A DNA stretch of 64,000 bases from Enterococcus mundtii (GCF_003957375.1 NZ_CP025473.1:641001-705000); one strand, 5' to 3'; positions 10,965 to 19,989 are shown, numbered from the stretch's first letter. Made by a program: numbers and translations. Notes: generated by a model from the sequence alone, not told the origin.

Positions 10965-11030
10965 CGAGGTTGTGCGAACACCGTTTATTTTTTTAGGGGG
11001 TACGAGAGGACGAAGGTCCTCGGCTTTTTT
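10965..11030 (+). ncRNA. Candidate attenuator or short structured RNA
   Basis: A GAGGAC-GAAG-GTCCTC hairpin (11006-11021) ends in GGCTTTTTT. The upstream CGAGG (10965-10969) can pair instead with CCTCG (11018-11022) inside that hairpin, a terminator/antiterminator arrangement. No known riboswitch class is recognised and no good promoter precedes it. It sits in the metG-fic gap. Confidence 0.35.
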
Positions 11031-11215
11031 ATAACTTTAATTGAGTGACAAATTTTTTGGAACTGCAGTATTAAACCATTCATACATATTACAATAAGAA
11101 AGAAAAGCGAGTAAGTAAACAATCCAAGCCAAATGATCCGATCATTGGGTTAACTAGCGCTTGAGAAGAGAGAAGAAATAGAACAACTATGCTATCTATT
11201 GGACGGAGACGAAAG

Positions 11216-11949
11216 ATGAAGGTGGCTGAGTTAAATTTAGTTACCCGATTTGTACTGGAAAAAAAGCAAATCTGCATGGTGGAATTTACCATCTGACGCA
11301 AGTAGAAATGGCGTATCACTCCAATCGAATCGAAGGATCGAGAATTTCTGAGAAGCAAACCGCCTTAATATTTAAAAATAATATTCTCCCTCCTGCTGAA
11401 AGTGGCGAGGCAACGAAATTAGATGATATCAAAGAAATAGAAAGTCATTTCAAAGGTTTCGATTACGTGATCGATCATATCGAAGAACCGTTATCGAATG
11501 ATTTTATCAAAGAACTACATCAAATTTTGAAAAGAGGAACAACCGATGAAAACAATCCGCTAACACCTGTCGGAGAATTTAAACTTGTTCAAAATATGAT
11601 TGGTTTTGGTTATGCTGAGCTTGAAACCTCAGCACCCGAGGAAGTAACTGAAAAAATGACGGAATTACTTGCTTATTATGAAAACTCAAAAAAAAAAAGC
11701 TTAGTTGAAATTGTAGATTTTCATGTGAAATATGAACGAATCTACCCGTTTGCAGATGGCAACGGGCGTATAGGACGTTTGCTCATGTTCAAAGAACGCT
11801 TGAAGCACAATATCATGCCTGTCGTGATCAAAGATGTCGAACGTGAATTCTATTACAGAGGTCTAAGTAGTTGGGGAACCGAGAATGGTTATTTACTTGA
11901 TATTTTAGGTATGAGCCAAGATATGCATGAACAGTTTTTGAAAAAATGA
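11216..11949 (+). pseudogene. Fic-family protein, frameshifted and with altered active site
   Basis: Fic enzymes transfer AMP or related groups to target proteins. A reading frame starts at ATG 11216 (CGGAG 8 nt upstream; MKVAELNLVTRFVLEKK) but runs into a stop. The frame from about 11266 continues as NLHGGIYHLTQVEMAYHSNRIEGS, the conserved Fic N-terminus, through to 11949. A seven-A run at 11259-11265 joins them: one more A restores a 244-residue protein. The active-site motif reads YPFADGNGRIGR, so the catalytic His of HPFxDGNGR is Tyr. The annotated-looking open frame from ATG 11308 lacks the N-terminal part. Either a decayed gene or a sequencing slip; the His change is independent of the frameshift. 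Confidence 0.8.
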
Positions 11950-11995
11950 AATTCACAGGATTGATTCATCAATAAAATAGTTTTATAGATAATTG

Positions 11996-12036
11996 AAAAA
12001 AGTCGAGCGATGATAATCATCGTCCGACTTTTTTTA
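11996..12036. terminator. Bidirectional terminator between fic and the convergent membrane gene
   Basis: AAAAGTCG/CGACTTTTT flanks an inner GCGATGA/TCATCGT stem. T-tracts are present in both directions. The stop codon of the minus-strand gene lies inside the hairpin. Confidence 0.85.
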
Positions 12037-12610
12037 GTTTTAGCCGTTGTTTGACTTTCGTTGGCAATAATGCTGCGACGATCGAAAATGGAATACATAG
12101 AATATACCAAGCAATCAGGCGACTATTGCCGTAACGTGCATAAATCTTGGTCAATAGCGATTGAAGAATCACCAGCCCTAGGAGTAAGCTGATCGCGAAG
12201 AACCATCTTGTATCCCAATCAGTCAAATGACGTATTGCGTTCATGGCTAAAGGATAACCATAGAAAAAAATCCCGACTATCGTGACTCGCCAATTCCTGA
12301 CGATTGTTTGAAGGTTCAATAGTAAAAAGACGACCGATAGTAAAAAAGCAATGGGCGGAAACAAACCGACGAGGAAGGTATAGACGATTCCCCAAAGTAC
12401 CATTCCAGGTCCTTTGATCAATGTGACGACCAGAAGAAAACTAGCCATCAATAGCAATTGCTGTGTCAATGTCGCAATTGTTAACCAGCCAAATAAAATC
12501 AACAAAAACCAGTGTAGTTTGGATTGTTTTTGTTCTTTTTGTGGAAAGAAAGTGGTACCTTTATCTTTTAGATAAGATGCTAGTTTTGGATCGATCGATT
12601 GAAAATCCAT
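12017..12610 (-). CDS. Hypothetical multi-pass membrane protein
   Basis: The 197-residue protein has a soluble N-terminus of about 30 residues (MDFQSIDPKLASYLKDKG) followed by about six hydrophobic segments and a strongly basic tail (PTKVKQRLKLKKVGR). A GGAGG site precedes ATG. It stands alone, convergent with fic and divergent from the permease. I do not recognise a characterised family; no catalytic motif is visible. Confidence 0.7.
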   Translation of the reverse strand: MDFQSIDPKLASYLKDKGTTFFPQKEQKQSKLHWFLLILFGWLTIATLTQQLLLMASFLLVVTLIKGPGMVLWGIVYTFLVGLFPPIAFLLSVVFLLLNLQTIVRNWRVTIVGIFFYGYPLAMNAIRHLTDWDTRWFFAISLLLGLVILQSLLTKIYARYGNSRLIAWYILCIPFSIVAALLPTKVKQRLKLKKVGR

Positions 12611-12778
12611 AGGTTACCTCCTTACATTTCAAGTAGCTTCATTCTATAAGAAGTAAAACAAGAATACATCCGTCTTTAGAGGGATATTTTCACTACAAAT
12701 TTCTGAAAAGAATGGTAAAATGAAAAGTTCTCGGTTATACTGAAAAAAATAAAAAAGAAATACGAAATGAGGAAGAGA

Positions 12779-14101
12779 ATGAAGGGGAAATTAAAACGCG
12801 AGATCAATTTGTTTGGTGCATTATCCACAGTAATGGGAACTGTGATCGGCGCCGGCGTCTTTTTTAAAACAGCAGCGGTAGTGGCAAGTACACAATCAAC
12901 AAGTTTGACGTTACTCGCGTGGTTGTTAGGGGGATTCTTAACGATCTGTGCGGGGCTAACAGTCGCTGAATTAGCCACTGCCATTCCTGAAACTGGTGGA
13001 GCGGTCAAGTATATTGAAGCAGCTTACGGTAAGTTACCAAGTTTTTTGTTAGGATGGGCACAAAGTTTGATTTATTTTCCAGCCAACATTGCGGCATTAT
13101 CGATCATCTTTGCAACACAGCTGATCAATCTCTTACAGCTATCTCCTGATTATTTATTAGTGATTGCTATTATTACAGCATTTTCTATCACTGGATTGAA
13201 TCTGTTAGGGACCAAAGTTGGTGCGTACGTTCAATCTATTACATTGGTAGTCAAGTTGATCCCAATTGCAGTGATTATTATTTGGGGGCTTCTGACACCA
13301 GGACAAGGTACTGTTCAATTATTTCCAGTAGAAGCCGGACAAGGTGTTTCATGGGCAGAAGGACTTAGTGGTGCTTTGTTGGCAACGCTTTTTGCTTACG
13401 ATGGCTGGTTAGGTGTCGGAGCCATGGCTGGAGAAATGAAACGTCCAGAAAAGGATCTACCAAAAGCAATTATTTTAGGCTTGAGTTTTGTGACATTCGT
13501 TTATCTATTGATCAACTTCGTCTTTTTAAAAACATTACCAATTGATCAAATTGCTGGGAACTTGAATGCTTCATCTGATGCGTCAGCAGTCATCTTCGGT
13601 GAACTAGGAGGGAAAATCGTGACGATCGGTATTTTGATCTCTGTCTACGGCGCATTGAATGGTTATACGTTGACTGGGATTCGTGTTCCATATGCAATGG
13701 CATTAGAAAATGAATTACCGTTCAGCAACCAGTTGACAAAGCTTTCAAAAAACTTTACTGTTCCTTATGTCCCTGCGTTGTTCCAATTAGCGATTGCATG
13801 TATCATGATGAGTTTAGGGTCTTTTGATTTTCTGACGGATATGTTGATTTTTGTCATGTGGCTATTTAGCTTATTGATTTTTATTGGTGTTTTTATTTTA
13901 AGAAAGAAAGCCCCAGAGATGCCTCGTCCATACAAAGTACCCCTTTATCCTGTGATACCGATCATTGCGATTTTAGGAGCCATCTTTATTTTAGGGATGA
14001 CACTGATCACACAAACGAATTTGGCATTGATCGGAATATTAGTCACATTGTTAGGTGTACCTGTGTTTTATTACAAAAAAAAACAGACTGAAAGTAACTA
14101 A
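12779..14101 (+). CDS. APC-family amino acid permease
   Basis: About 440 residues with 12 predicted membrane segments. The N-terminal GTVIGAGVFFKT (the APC substrate-backbone motif in TM1) and the AYDGWLGVGAMAGEMKRPEKDLPKAI stretch in TM6 and the next loop are characteristic. The general look is of SteT/LAT-type Ser/Thr or neutral amino acid exchangers, but the substrate cannot be read. I chose ATG 12779 (GAGGAAG 4-5 nt upstream) over ATG 12767, which has no ribosome site. Single-gene unit. Confidence 0.88.
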   Translation: MKGKLKREINLFGALSTVMGTVIGAGVFFKTAAVVASTQSTSLTLLAWLLGGFLTICAGLTVAELATAIPETGGAVKYIEAAYGKLPSFLLGWAQSLIYFPANIAALSIIFATQLINLLQLSPDYLLVIAIITAFSITGLNLLGTKVGAYVQSITLVVKLIPIAVIIIWGLLTPGQGTVQLFPVEAGQGVSWAEGLSGALLATLFAYDGWLGVGAMAGEMKRPEKDLPKAIILGLSFVTFVYLLINFVFLKTLPIDQIAGNLNASSDASAVIFGELGGKIVTIGILISVYGALNGYTLTGIRVPYAMALENELPFSNQLTKLSKNFTVPYVPALFQLAIACIMMSLGSFDFLTDMLIFVMWLFSLLIFIGVFILRKKAPEMPRPYKVPLYPVIPIIAILGAIFILGMTLITQTNLALIGILVTLLGVPVFYYKKKQTESN

Positions 14102-14238
14102 CTGATAATGAAAAAGACAAGAAGTGAATCAAGTCATTTCTTGTCTTTCTTTGCATAATATATCTTGTTTTTTAGTCTTTGACACTTCTTTAACGCCTAT
14201 ATATATGCTAAAGTAATGAATGAAAAGGAGAGATAAAG

Positions 14239-15015
14239 ATGATATTTGATTCTCATACTCATTTGAACGCGGAACAATTCAATGATGATATTCCTGAAAC
14301 GATCCAGCGTGCAGAAGAACTAGGTGTGACTAAAATGGCCGTTGTAGGATTTGATACACCAACGATCGAAAAGTCCTTGATGCTTAGTCAAGATTACCCA
14401 AACATTTATAGCATCATCGGCTGGCATCCTACAGAAGCTGGTAGCTATACGAAAGAAATCGAAAACAAACTACAAGAACAACTGACTTTACCAAAAGTGG
14501 TTGCTTTAGGGGAAATCGGACTGGATTATTATTGGATGGAAGATCCCAAAGAAGTCCAAGATAAAATCTTTAGAAGACAGATCGCCATTGCAAAAGAAAT
14601 GCGTTTACCGATCAGTATCCATACGAGAGATGCCTTGGAAGATACTTATAAGGTGTTAAAAGAAGAAGACATTCGTGATATTGGTGGAATCATGCATAGC
14701 TTTAGTGGTGATTATGAATGGGCACAACGTTTCCTTGATTTAGGGATGCACATTTCTTTTAGTGGTGTCGTGACATTCAAAAAGGCGTTAGATGTGCAAG
14801 AAGCAGCGACAAACGTCCCAATGGATCGTCTATTAGTGGAAACGGATGCTCCTTATTTAGCGCCAGTGCCATATCGAGGAAAAAGAAATGAACCAGGGTA
14901 TACTCGTTACACAGTCGAAAAGATCGCTGAACTTCGTCAATTACCAATGGAAGAAGTAGCGGCACAAACATGGAAAAATGCCCATCATTTATTTGGATTG
15001 TCAGAGCATGACTAA
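14239..15015 (+). CDS. tatD: TatD-family metal-dependent hydrolase
   Basis: The 258-residue TIM-barrel nuclease-like hydrolase has the metal-binding HTHLN at the N-terminus (His6, His8), the GEIGLDYYW glutamate, SIHTRDA, MHSFSG and the late ETDAPYLAP aspartate, all conserved. TatD proteins show DNase/exonuclease activity and are linked to DNA repair. An AAAGGAGA site precedes ATG. The stop overlaps the start of rnmV by 8 nt, the usual tatD-rnmV-rsmA operon. Confidence 0.93.
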   Translation: MIFDSHTHLNAEQFNDDIPETIQRAEELGVTKMAVVGFDTPTIEKSLMLSQDYPNIYSIIGWHPTEAGSYTKEIENKLQEQLTLPKVVALGEIGLDYYWMEDPKEVQDKIFRRQIAIAKEMRLPISIHTRDALEDTYKVLKEEDIRDIGGIMHSFSGDYEWAQRFLDLGMHISFSGVVTFKKALDVQEAATNVPMDRLLVETDAPYLAPVPYRGKRNEPGYTRYTVEKIAELRQLPMEEVAAQTWKNAHHLFGLSEHD

Positions 15016-15577
15016 GTTAAAGATCCAAGAAATCATTGTTGTCGAAGGGAAAGACGACACGAGAAGGCTACAAGAAGTGGTTGAAACCGACACGATAGAA
15101 ACGATTGGTTCAGCGATCAATGAAGAAATCTTGATGCAGATCGAACATGCACAGGAAACTAGGGGAATCATTATTTTTACGGACCCAGATTTCTCAGGTG
15201 AGAAGATCCGTAAAACGATCATGGAAGTGGTACCACAAGCAAAACATGCATTTTTGCCAAGGAACCAAGCCGTACCGAAAAAAAGGGGAAGCTTAGGGGT
15301 CGAACATGCGAGTGATGAAGCGATATTAGAAGCGTTGAAAAAGGTCGTTACGCCAATCGATGATGAGACCCAAGCACCGGAGATCACTAGACAAATACTT
15401 GTTGCATATGGATTGATTGCTGGAGCACATGCAAAAGAAAAACGTGAGATGTTAGGTGATGAATTACGCATCGGTTATACGAACGGAAAACAATTGGAAA
15501 AACGATTGAACATGTTCCGAATTACGTTAACTGAGTTTAAGCAGGCAATGAAAAAAGTGGAGGATCATTATGAGTGA
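15008..15577 (+). CDS. rnmV: Ribonuclease M5
   Basis: RNase M5 makes the final cuts in 5S rRNA maturation. The 189-residue protein opens with the Toprim motif [13 protein letters not shown] and carries the acidic [12 protein letters not shown] motif and the M5-specific [11 protein letters not shown] block. I chose ATG 15008 over an upstream in-frame ATG because it overlaps the tatD stop (coupling) and starts at the conserved [12 protein letters not shown]. Its end overlaps rsmA by 8 nt. Confidence 0.95.
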   Translation: MTKLKIQEIIVVEGKDDTRRLQEVVETDTIETIGSAINEEILMQIEHAQETRGIIIFTDPDFSGEKIRKTIMEVVPQAKHAFLPRNQAVPKKRGSLGVEHASDEAILEALKKVVTPIDDETQAPEITRQILVAYGLIAGAHAKEKREMLGDELRIGYTNGKQLEKRLNMFRITLTEFKQAMKKVEDHYE

Positions 15578-16454
15578 ATATCGGGATATTGCAACACCCA
15601 CTAGAACAAAAGAAATTTTATTGAAGCACGGCTTCTCTTTTAAGAAGAGTTTAGGACAAAACTTTTTGACAGAGCCCAATATCCTTCGGAAAATCATTGA
15701 AACTGGTCAAATCGATCAGCAGACTAATGTGATCGAAGTAGGGCCAGGAATTGGTGCATTAACAGAGCAAATCGCGCGTCATGCCAAACAAGTAGTCGCA
15801 TTTGAAATCGACGATCGATTGATTCCTGTCTTGGCAGATACCCTTTCACCTTATCCGAACGTCACAGTCATCCACCAAGATATTTTGAAAACTGATTTAG
15901 CAGAGGCAGTCCGTACAAAATTCAACGAGCAGTTACCATTGAAAGTGGTAGCTAATCTACCTTATTACATCACGACACCAATCATGATGCACTTTCTTGA
16001 ATCAGACGTAGTGGTTGACGAAATGATCGTGATGATGCAAAAAGAAGTAGCTGATCGCATCTCAGCAAAACCGGGAACAAAAGCATATGGTTCTTTATCG
16101 ATCGCTGTGCAATACTATATGGAAGCAAGTTTGGCTTTTATTGTGCCAAAAACAGTATTTGTGCCACAACCAAACGTGGATTCAGCAATCTTGAAATTGA
16201 CAAGACGCGCAACACCAGCAGTTTCCGTAACGGATGAAAAAGCCTTTTTCCGTCTGACAAAAGCAGCGTTTCAACAGCGTAGAAAAACTTTATGGAATAA
16301 TTTGCAACATGCCTATGGGAAAGACGAAGAAACTAAAAGATGGTTAACTGAAAGTCTGACTGAGGCAGGAATCGATCCGAAAAGACGAGGAGAAACACTT
16401 TCTTTAGGAGAATTTGCTGCTTTGAGCAATGCCATGGAACATCTAAAAAGATAA
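15570..16454 (+). CDS. rsmA: 16S rRNA dimethyladenosine transferase RsmA (KsgA)
   Basis: The enzyme dimethylates two adjacent adenosines in the 3'-terminal hairpin of 16S rRNA, using S-adenosylmethionine; loss gives kasugamycin resistance. The 294-residue protein has the SAM motif [12 protein letters not shown], the catalytic [10 protein letters not shown] and the [10 protein letters not shown]-terminal block. GGAGG precedes ATG, and the start lies inside rnmV. Last gene of the tatD-rnmV-rsmA unit. Confidence 0.97.
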   Translation: MSEYRDIATPTRTKEILLKHGFSFKKSLGQNFLTEPNILRKIIETGQIDQQTNVIEVGPGIGALTEQIARHAKQVVAFEIDDRLIPVLADTLSPYPNVTVIHQDILKTDLAEAVRTKFNEQLPLKVVANLPYYITTPIMMHFLESDVVVDEMIVMMQKEVADRISAKPGTKAYGSLSIAVQYYMEASLAFIVPKTVFVPQPNVDSAILKLTRRATPAVSVTDEKAFFRLTKAAFQQRRKTLWNNLQHAYGKDEETKRWLTESLTEAGIDPKRRGETLSLGEFAALSNAMEHLKR

Positions 16455-16499
16455 AGTGAAGAATAGAAGGCTGAAAAAGTCTTTTCGCTCTAAGCATAA

Positions 16500-16544
16500 G
16501 GCATCACTTGAGGAAACCATTTTGGGTATTCTTCAGGTGATGCC
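16500..16544. repeat. Strong hairpin without T-tract
   Basis: GGCATCAC (16500-16507) and GTGATGCC (16537-16544) close an imperfect extension (TTGAGGAA/TTCTTCAG) around a 13-nt loop. No T-run follows on either strand, so it is not a standard terminator. It may protect the rsmA mRNA 3' end or be part of a degenerate repeat. Confidence 0.55.
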
Positions 16545-16626
16545 TGACTATGTTAAGAAATAAGGTCCGAGATCAAATTTTTCGATTTCAGAGTGGGTAG
16601 CATTTCAGACATCCTGTTTCTCTTGA

Positions 16627-16688
16627 TGTGTCTTGACACTTAAGAAAGTTAGCGGTACAATAGGTCAAAACAAATGTGTCAAGACACA
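16627..16688 (+). promoter_or_regulatory. niaX promoter with two NiaR-type operators
   Basis: TTGACA (16633-16638) and TACAAT (16656-16661) are spaced by exactly 17 bp. TGTGTCTTGACA (16627-16638) overlaps the -35, and the perfect palindrome TGTGTCAAGACACA (16675-16688) lies just past the start site. The two are inverted copies sharing 15 nt. The TGTCttGACA core matches what I recall of the niacin-responsive repressor NiaR (YrxA) motif. Binding at both sites would block the polymerase. Confidence 0.85.
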
Positions 16689-16704
16689 TCAAGGGAGTAA
16701 AAAA

Positions 16705-17331
16705 ATGAAAACAAATTCTGTAAGAAAATTGACAATTTCCGCTTTATTGATCGGAATGGGCGTCCTTATTCCGATGATCATGCCTAAGATCGTGATTCCG
16801 CCTGCTTCATTTACACTAGCTTCACATGTGCCATTATTTATCGCAATGTTTTTTTCACCTGGTGTAGCTGTGGCAGTGGCGCTAGGTACAACATTTGGCT
16901 TCTTCTTGACGACACCCGTGATTATTGCGCTTCGTGCACTATCGCATTTGGTGTTTGCTCTGCTTGGTGCGTGGTATTTACAAAAAAAACCAGGGATCGT
17001 CTTAAAAGACGGGCAATTCACATTAATGAACTGGCGTTTTCAAGGGTTTAACCTATTGATCGGCGTGATCCACTCGATCATCGAAATGCTAGTGGTAAGT
17101 GTGTTCTTCTTCATTGGGAATATGCCGGAAACATACTATGCAGAAGGCTACTTCTATACCGTATTCATCTTGATGGGGATCGGTGGCTTGATCCATAGTT
17201 TGGTGGATTACAATATCGCTTACTTCATTGCTGGAACATTGAGTAAATTCTTTGATATCCCAGTTTTCACTGCTGCCAAGAAACAGCAAAAGAAAGAGAT
17301 CGTGCAAGGAACGATTAAAAAAGTCGTTTAG
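16705..17331 (+). CDS. niaX: Niacin ECF transporter S component
   Basis: The 208-residue S component of an energy-coupling-factor transporter should bind nicotinate or nicotinamide and use the shared EcfAAT module for uptake. About six membrane segments are predicted; the N-terminus (RKLTISALLIGMGVLIPMIMPKIVIPPASFTLASHVPLFIAMF) is the NiaX pattern. I chose ATG 16705 (GGGAG 8 nt upstream); upstream in-frame codons lie in the promoter. NiaR operators before it support the substrate. Confidence 0.88.
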   Translation: MKTNSVRKLTISALLIGMGVLIPMIMPKIVIPPASFTLASHVPLFIAMFFSPGVAVAVALGTTFGFFLTTPVIIALRALSHLVFALLGAWYLQKKPGIVLKDGQFTLMNWRFQGFNLLIGVIHSIIEMLVVSVFFFIGNMPETYYAEGYFYTVFILMGIGGLIHSLVDYNIAYFIAGTLSKFFDIPVFTAAKKQQKKEIVQGTIKKVV

Positions 17332-17363
17332 CAATTCTACAGATAAAGACTGAAAAATAACCA

Positions 17364-17401
17364 GAAAAAAGACCCAAGATCGAAAGATCCTAGGGTCTTT
17401 T
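17364..17401. terminator. Bidirectional terminator between niaX and msmK
   Basis: AAAAGACCC/GGGTCTTTT with an inner GATC-GAAA-GATC hairpin and A/T tracts on both sides. It ends niaX on the plus strand and msmK on the minus strand. Confidence 0.85.
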
Positions 17402-17413
17402 GCTTATTGTCCA

Positions 17414-18522
17414 TTAAGGGATCGTGATGACATCTTCTGTATCTTTATCAAAGAAATGGCCTTTGTTGATATTGAAGGCAAGGTCGATCATTTCACCTGG
17501 TTTGTGGAAGTCACGGGCGTCAACTTTTGAAATGAACTCAGTTGTTCCAGTGCGAGTATAAAGCATGGTTTCTGCGCCAAGTAATTCTGATACAACGACT
17601 TCGGAATTGACAACAGTTTCTGGTGAGGCATCCAAGACAACTTGTTCACTATGGATATCTTCTGGACGGATACCAAAGACAAGTTCTTTTCCTTCATAAC
17701 CTTTTTCAACTAGCACTTTATTTTTACCTTCAGGGATTCTCAATTTTAGTCCATGACCATCTGAGATAACGCCTTGGCTTAATTTTACATTGAAAAAGTT
17801 CATGGCAGGCGAACCAATGAAACCAGCAACGAACATGTTGACCGGTGTGTCATAAACTTCTTTCGGTGAACCGATTTGTTGGATAAATCCATCTTTCATG
17901 ATGACGATACGGTCTGCCATTGTCATCGCTTCTGTTTGGTCATGGGTAACGTAAATGGTTGTTGTTTCTAAGCGTTGATGCAACTTCGCGATCTCGGCAC
18001 GCATGGCTACACGTAGTTTGGCATCCAAGTTTGACAATGGCTCATCCATCAAGAAGACTTTCGCATCACGTACGATGGCACGACCTAAAGCGACACGCTG
18101 ACGTTGCCCCCAGAAAGAGCAGCAGGTTTACGTTTTAAGTATTCAGTCAAACCAAGGATCTCAGCAGCATTTTCCACACGTTGTTGGATGTCTGCTTTGT
18201 CGTACTTACGCAATTTCAAACCAAACGCCATATTGTCAAATACCGTCATGTGAGGGTATAAGGCATAGTTTTGGAATACCATCGCGATATCACGGTCTTT
18301 AGGAGCAACATCGTTCATTACTTTGCCACCGATATTCAATTCTCCTTCGGAAATATCTTCAAGACCAGCGATCATTCGTAGAGTTGTTGATTTCCCACAA
18401 CCGGAAGGACCAACGAATACGATAAATTCGCGATCTTTGATTGCCAAGTTAAAGTCAGTAACAGAATAGTTTTCTGCATTGTCATATTTCTTGTATACAT
18501 TTTTCAGAGCCATTTCTACCAT
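17414..18522 (-). pseudogene. msmK: Sugar ABC transporter ATPase MsmK/UgpC-like, frameshifted
   Basis: Members of this family energise several carbohydrate ABC importers at once. The N-terminal half has Walker [11 protein letters not shown], the Q-loop and ALSGG, then goes out of frame; the C-terminal half (to 17414) continues from [12 protein letters not shown] through ITHDQ-type and regulatory OB domains. The break lies at a run of five G on the coding strand (18107-18111). One more G would restore [13 protein letters not shown] and a normal length of about 369 residues. The start ATG ([14 protein letters not shown]) is at 18522; a GTG at 18532-18534 is possible. If real, the cell loses this shared ATPase; a sequencing slip is at least as likely. 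Confidence 0.85.
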
Positions 18523-18564
18523 CGTACAAACCACGCTTTCTTTTTTCTTTTATTTGATGTGCTT

Positions 18565-18593
18565 AGTATAATTGAAAGCGCTATCTACATTCA
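18565..18593 (-). promoter_or_regulatory. msmK promoter with CcpA (cre) site
   Basis: On the minus strand TTGAAT and TATACT are 18 bp apart. Between them lies AGATAGCGCTTTCA (18573-18586), a close match to the catabolite-response element consensus TGWAANCGNTNWCA. CcpA bound here should repress in glucose, as expected for a sugar-transport ATPase. Confidence 0.75.
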
Positions 18594-18934
18594 ATGTCAC
18601 AATGAACAAGAATTCGTGGAATCTTTCGTCAATGTGTACAAAATAATTGAAAAGTGCATGAGATAACTAAATCTCTCACCTATAAAATAGAATAAATGAT
18701 GTTCATGAAGCAGATCCTTCAATAATGAGAGGAAACTCCAGCAATATGGCAATTTATTTTTGGATCTTTTACTGCTCGCTTTATCAGAACTTTACCCTTT
18801 ATTCACTATATTCGAGCGTATAATACTTTGTGGGTATTAAGAAATATAAAAAAAGATACAACCAAGAAAAAAATTTTGATTTTCATGTTAGATTAAGTTG
18901 AACTCGGTTTAACATGAGCTGGGAGATGATAATA
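18594..18934. other. AT-rich gap before the toxin-antitoxin pair
   Basis: No gene-like reading frame is seen. An imperfect dyad GTTGAACTCGGTTTAAC lies at about 18897-18913, just before the antitoxin gene, and could be its autoregulatory operator. No convincing -35/-10 pair was found for the pair, and nothing else of note is visible. Confidence 0.4.
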
Positions 18935-19144
18935 ATGGAAACAACTGTTAGAAAGATTGGAAATTCTGTAGGAGTGATTTTTCCAAAAGATATTTCTCCA
19001 GAAGTTGGAAAAATATATACGATTATAAAAATAGGTGAAACATATGTATTAAAACCCAAAAAAGAAGATATTTTCAAGAGTCCAGAGGCATGGGAAGGCT
19101 TTAGAGATCCAATCACCAAGAAGATAAAGAGTGGGATGAGATGA
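18935..19144 (+). CDS. pemI: PemI/MazE-like antitoxin (AbrB fold)
   Basis: The 69-residue protein begins METTVRKIGNSVGVIFPKDI, the swapped-hairpin AbrB DNA-binding motif shared by MazE and PemI antitoxins, and ends in a basic tail that would wrap the toxin. I chose ATG 18935 (GGGAG about 9 nt upstream) rather than the ATG 18914. The toxin gene follows 23 nt later. Base composition is more AT-rich than the flanking mgsA, consistent with acquisition. Such pairs normally repress their own promoter. Confidence 0.85.
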   Translation: METTVRKIGNSVGVIFPKDISPEVGKIYTIIKIGETYVLKPKKEDIFKSPEAWEGFRDPITKKIKSGMR

Positions 19145-19167
19145 ACCGTGAATGGGAGGAACTGTAA

Positions 19168-19551
19168 ATGGATTATCCAAAGCAAAAAGACATTGTATGG
19201 CTGGATTTTGATCCATCTAGAGGAAAGGAAATAAATAAGCGAAGACCAGGTTTGGTAGTAAGTAAGAATAACTTCAACCAATACACTGGTTTTTGTTTTA
19301 TTTGCTCAATCACATCAACTGAAAGAAAATTTGATACATATATTAAGATAAAAGAACCGCAAATAATTTCTGGACAAGTTGTTACACATCAGTTGTGTTC
19401 AATTGATTACACCGCTAGAAAATTAATAAAAATTGAACAATGTGATATTCTGACAAGGGTGGATGTACGAGAAGTCCTTGATATGTTTATAAAGGAATTT
19501 GAAAAATATCAAACCACAAAGAAATTTGTTACACTGGTAAAAAAGGAGTGA
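19168..19551 (+). CDS. pemK: PemK/MazF-family mRNA interferase toxin
   Basis: The 127-residue toxin has the family N-terminal block DIVWLDFDPSRGKEINKRRPGLVVS, containing the catalytic Arg, plus the CSITST strand and the VTHQLCSIDYTAR helix region. MazF/PemK toxins cleave mRNA at short specific sequences. GGGAGG lies 6-8 nt before ATG. The ORF is intact and paired with its antitoxin, so it is likely active. mgsA starts 6 nt after its stop. Confidence 0.9.
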   Translation: MDYPKQKDIVWLDFDPSRGKEINKRRPGLVVSKNNFNQYTGFCFICSITSTERKFDTYIKIKEPQIISGQVVTHQLCSIDYTARKLIKIEQCDILTRVDVREVLDMFIKEFEKYQTTKKFVTLVKKE

Positions 19552-19557
19552 GGACGG

Positions 19558-19989
19558 ATGAAAATAGCATTGATTGCACATGATCGTAAAAAAGAATTGA
19601 TGATCAAATTTACAACAGCCTATAAAATCATACTTGAACAACATGAACTATTCGCGACAGGGACAACTGGTCAGCGGATTGCAGAAGCCACAGGATTATC
19701 GGTCCATCGGTTCAATTCAGGACCTTTAGGCGGTGACCAACAAATTGGCGCGATGATCTCAGAAGATGAATTGGATCTAGTGATTTTCCTGCGTGATCCT
19801 TTAGCAGCTCAACCTCACGAACCTGATGTCACTGCGTTGATTCGCTTGGCTGATGTATATGATATTCCTTTAGCAACAAATATTGGGACAGCAGAAGTTT
19901 TGTTGCGTGGACTTGAAGCCGGATTTTTGGAATTTCGAAAAGTCATTCATGAAGAAGGAAGTAAGCTCCCTTTTCCTAATAAGATCTAA
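19558..19989 (+). CDS. mgsA: Methylglyoxal synthase
   Basis: The enzyme converts dihydroxyacetone phosphate to methylglyoxal and phosphate, a bypass used when sugar phosphates build up. The 143-residue protein has [12 protein letters not shown], the phosphate-binding [20 protein letters not shown] with the catalytic Asp region, and [23 protein letters not shown] precedes the start. Only 6 bp separate it from pemK, so at least part of its transcription may come from the toxin-antitoxin promoter. Confidence 0.96.
   Translation: MKIALIAHDRKKELMIKFTTAYKIILEQHELFATGTTGQRIAEATGLSVHRFNSGPLGGDQQIGAMISEDELDLVIFLRDPLAAQPHEPDVTALIRLADVYDIPLATNIGTAEVLLRGLEAGFLEFRKVIHEEGSKLPFPNKI

Noticed and set aside
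11193..11200. ATCTATTG match to the guide flank just before fic
   Set aside because: Only 8 nt; about two such matches are expected by chance in 64 kb on both strands.
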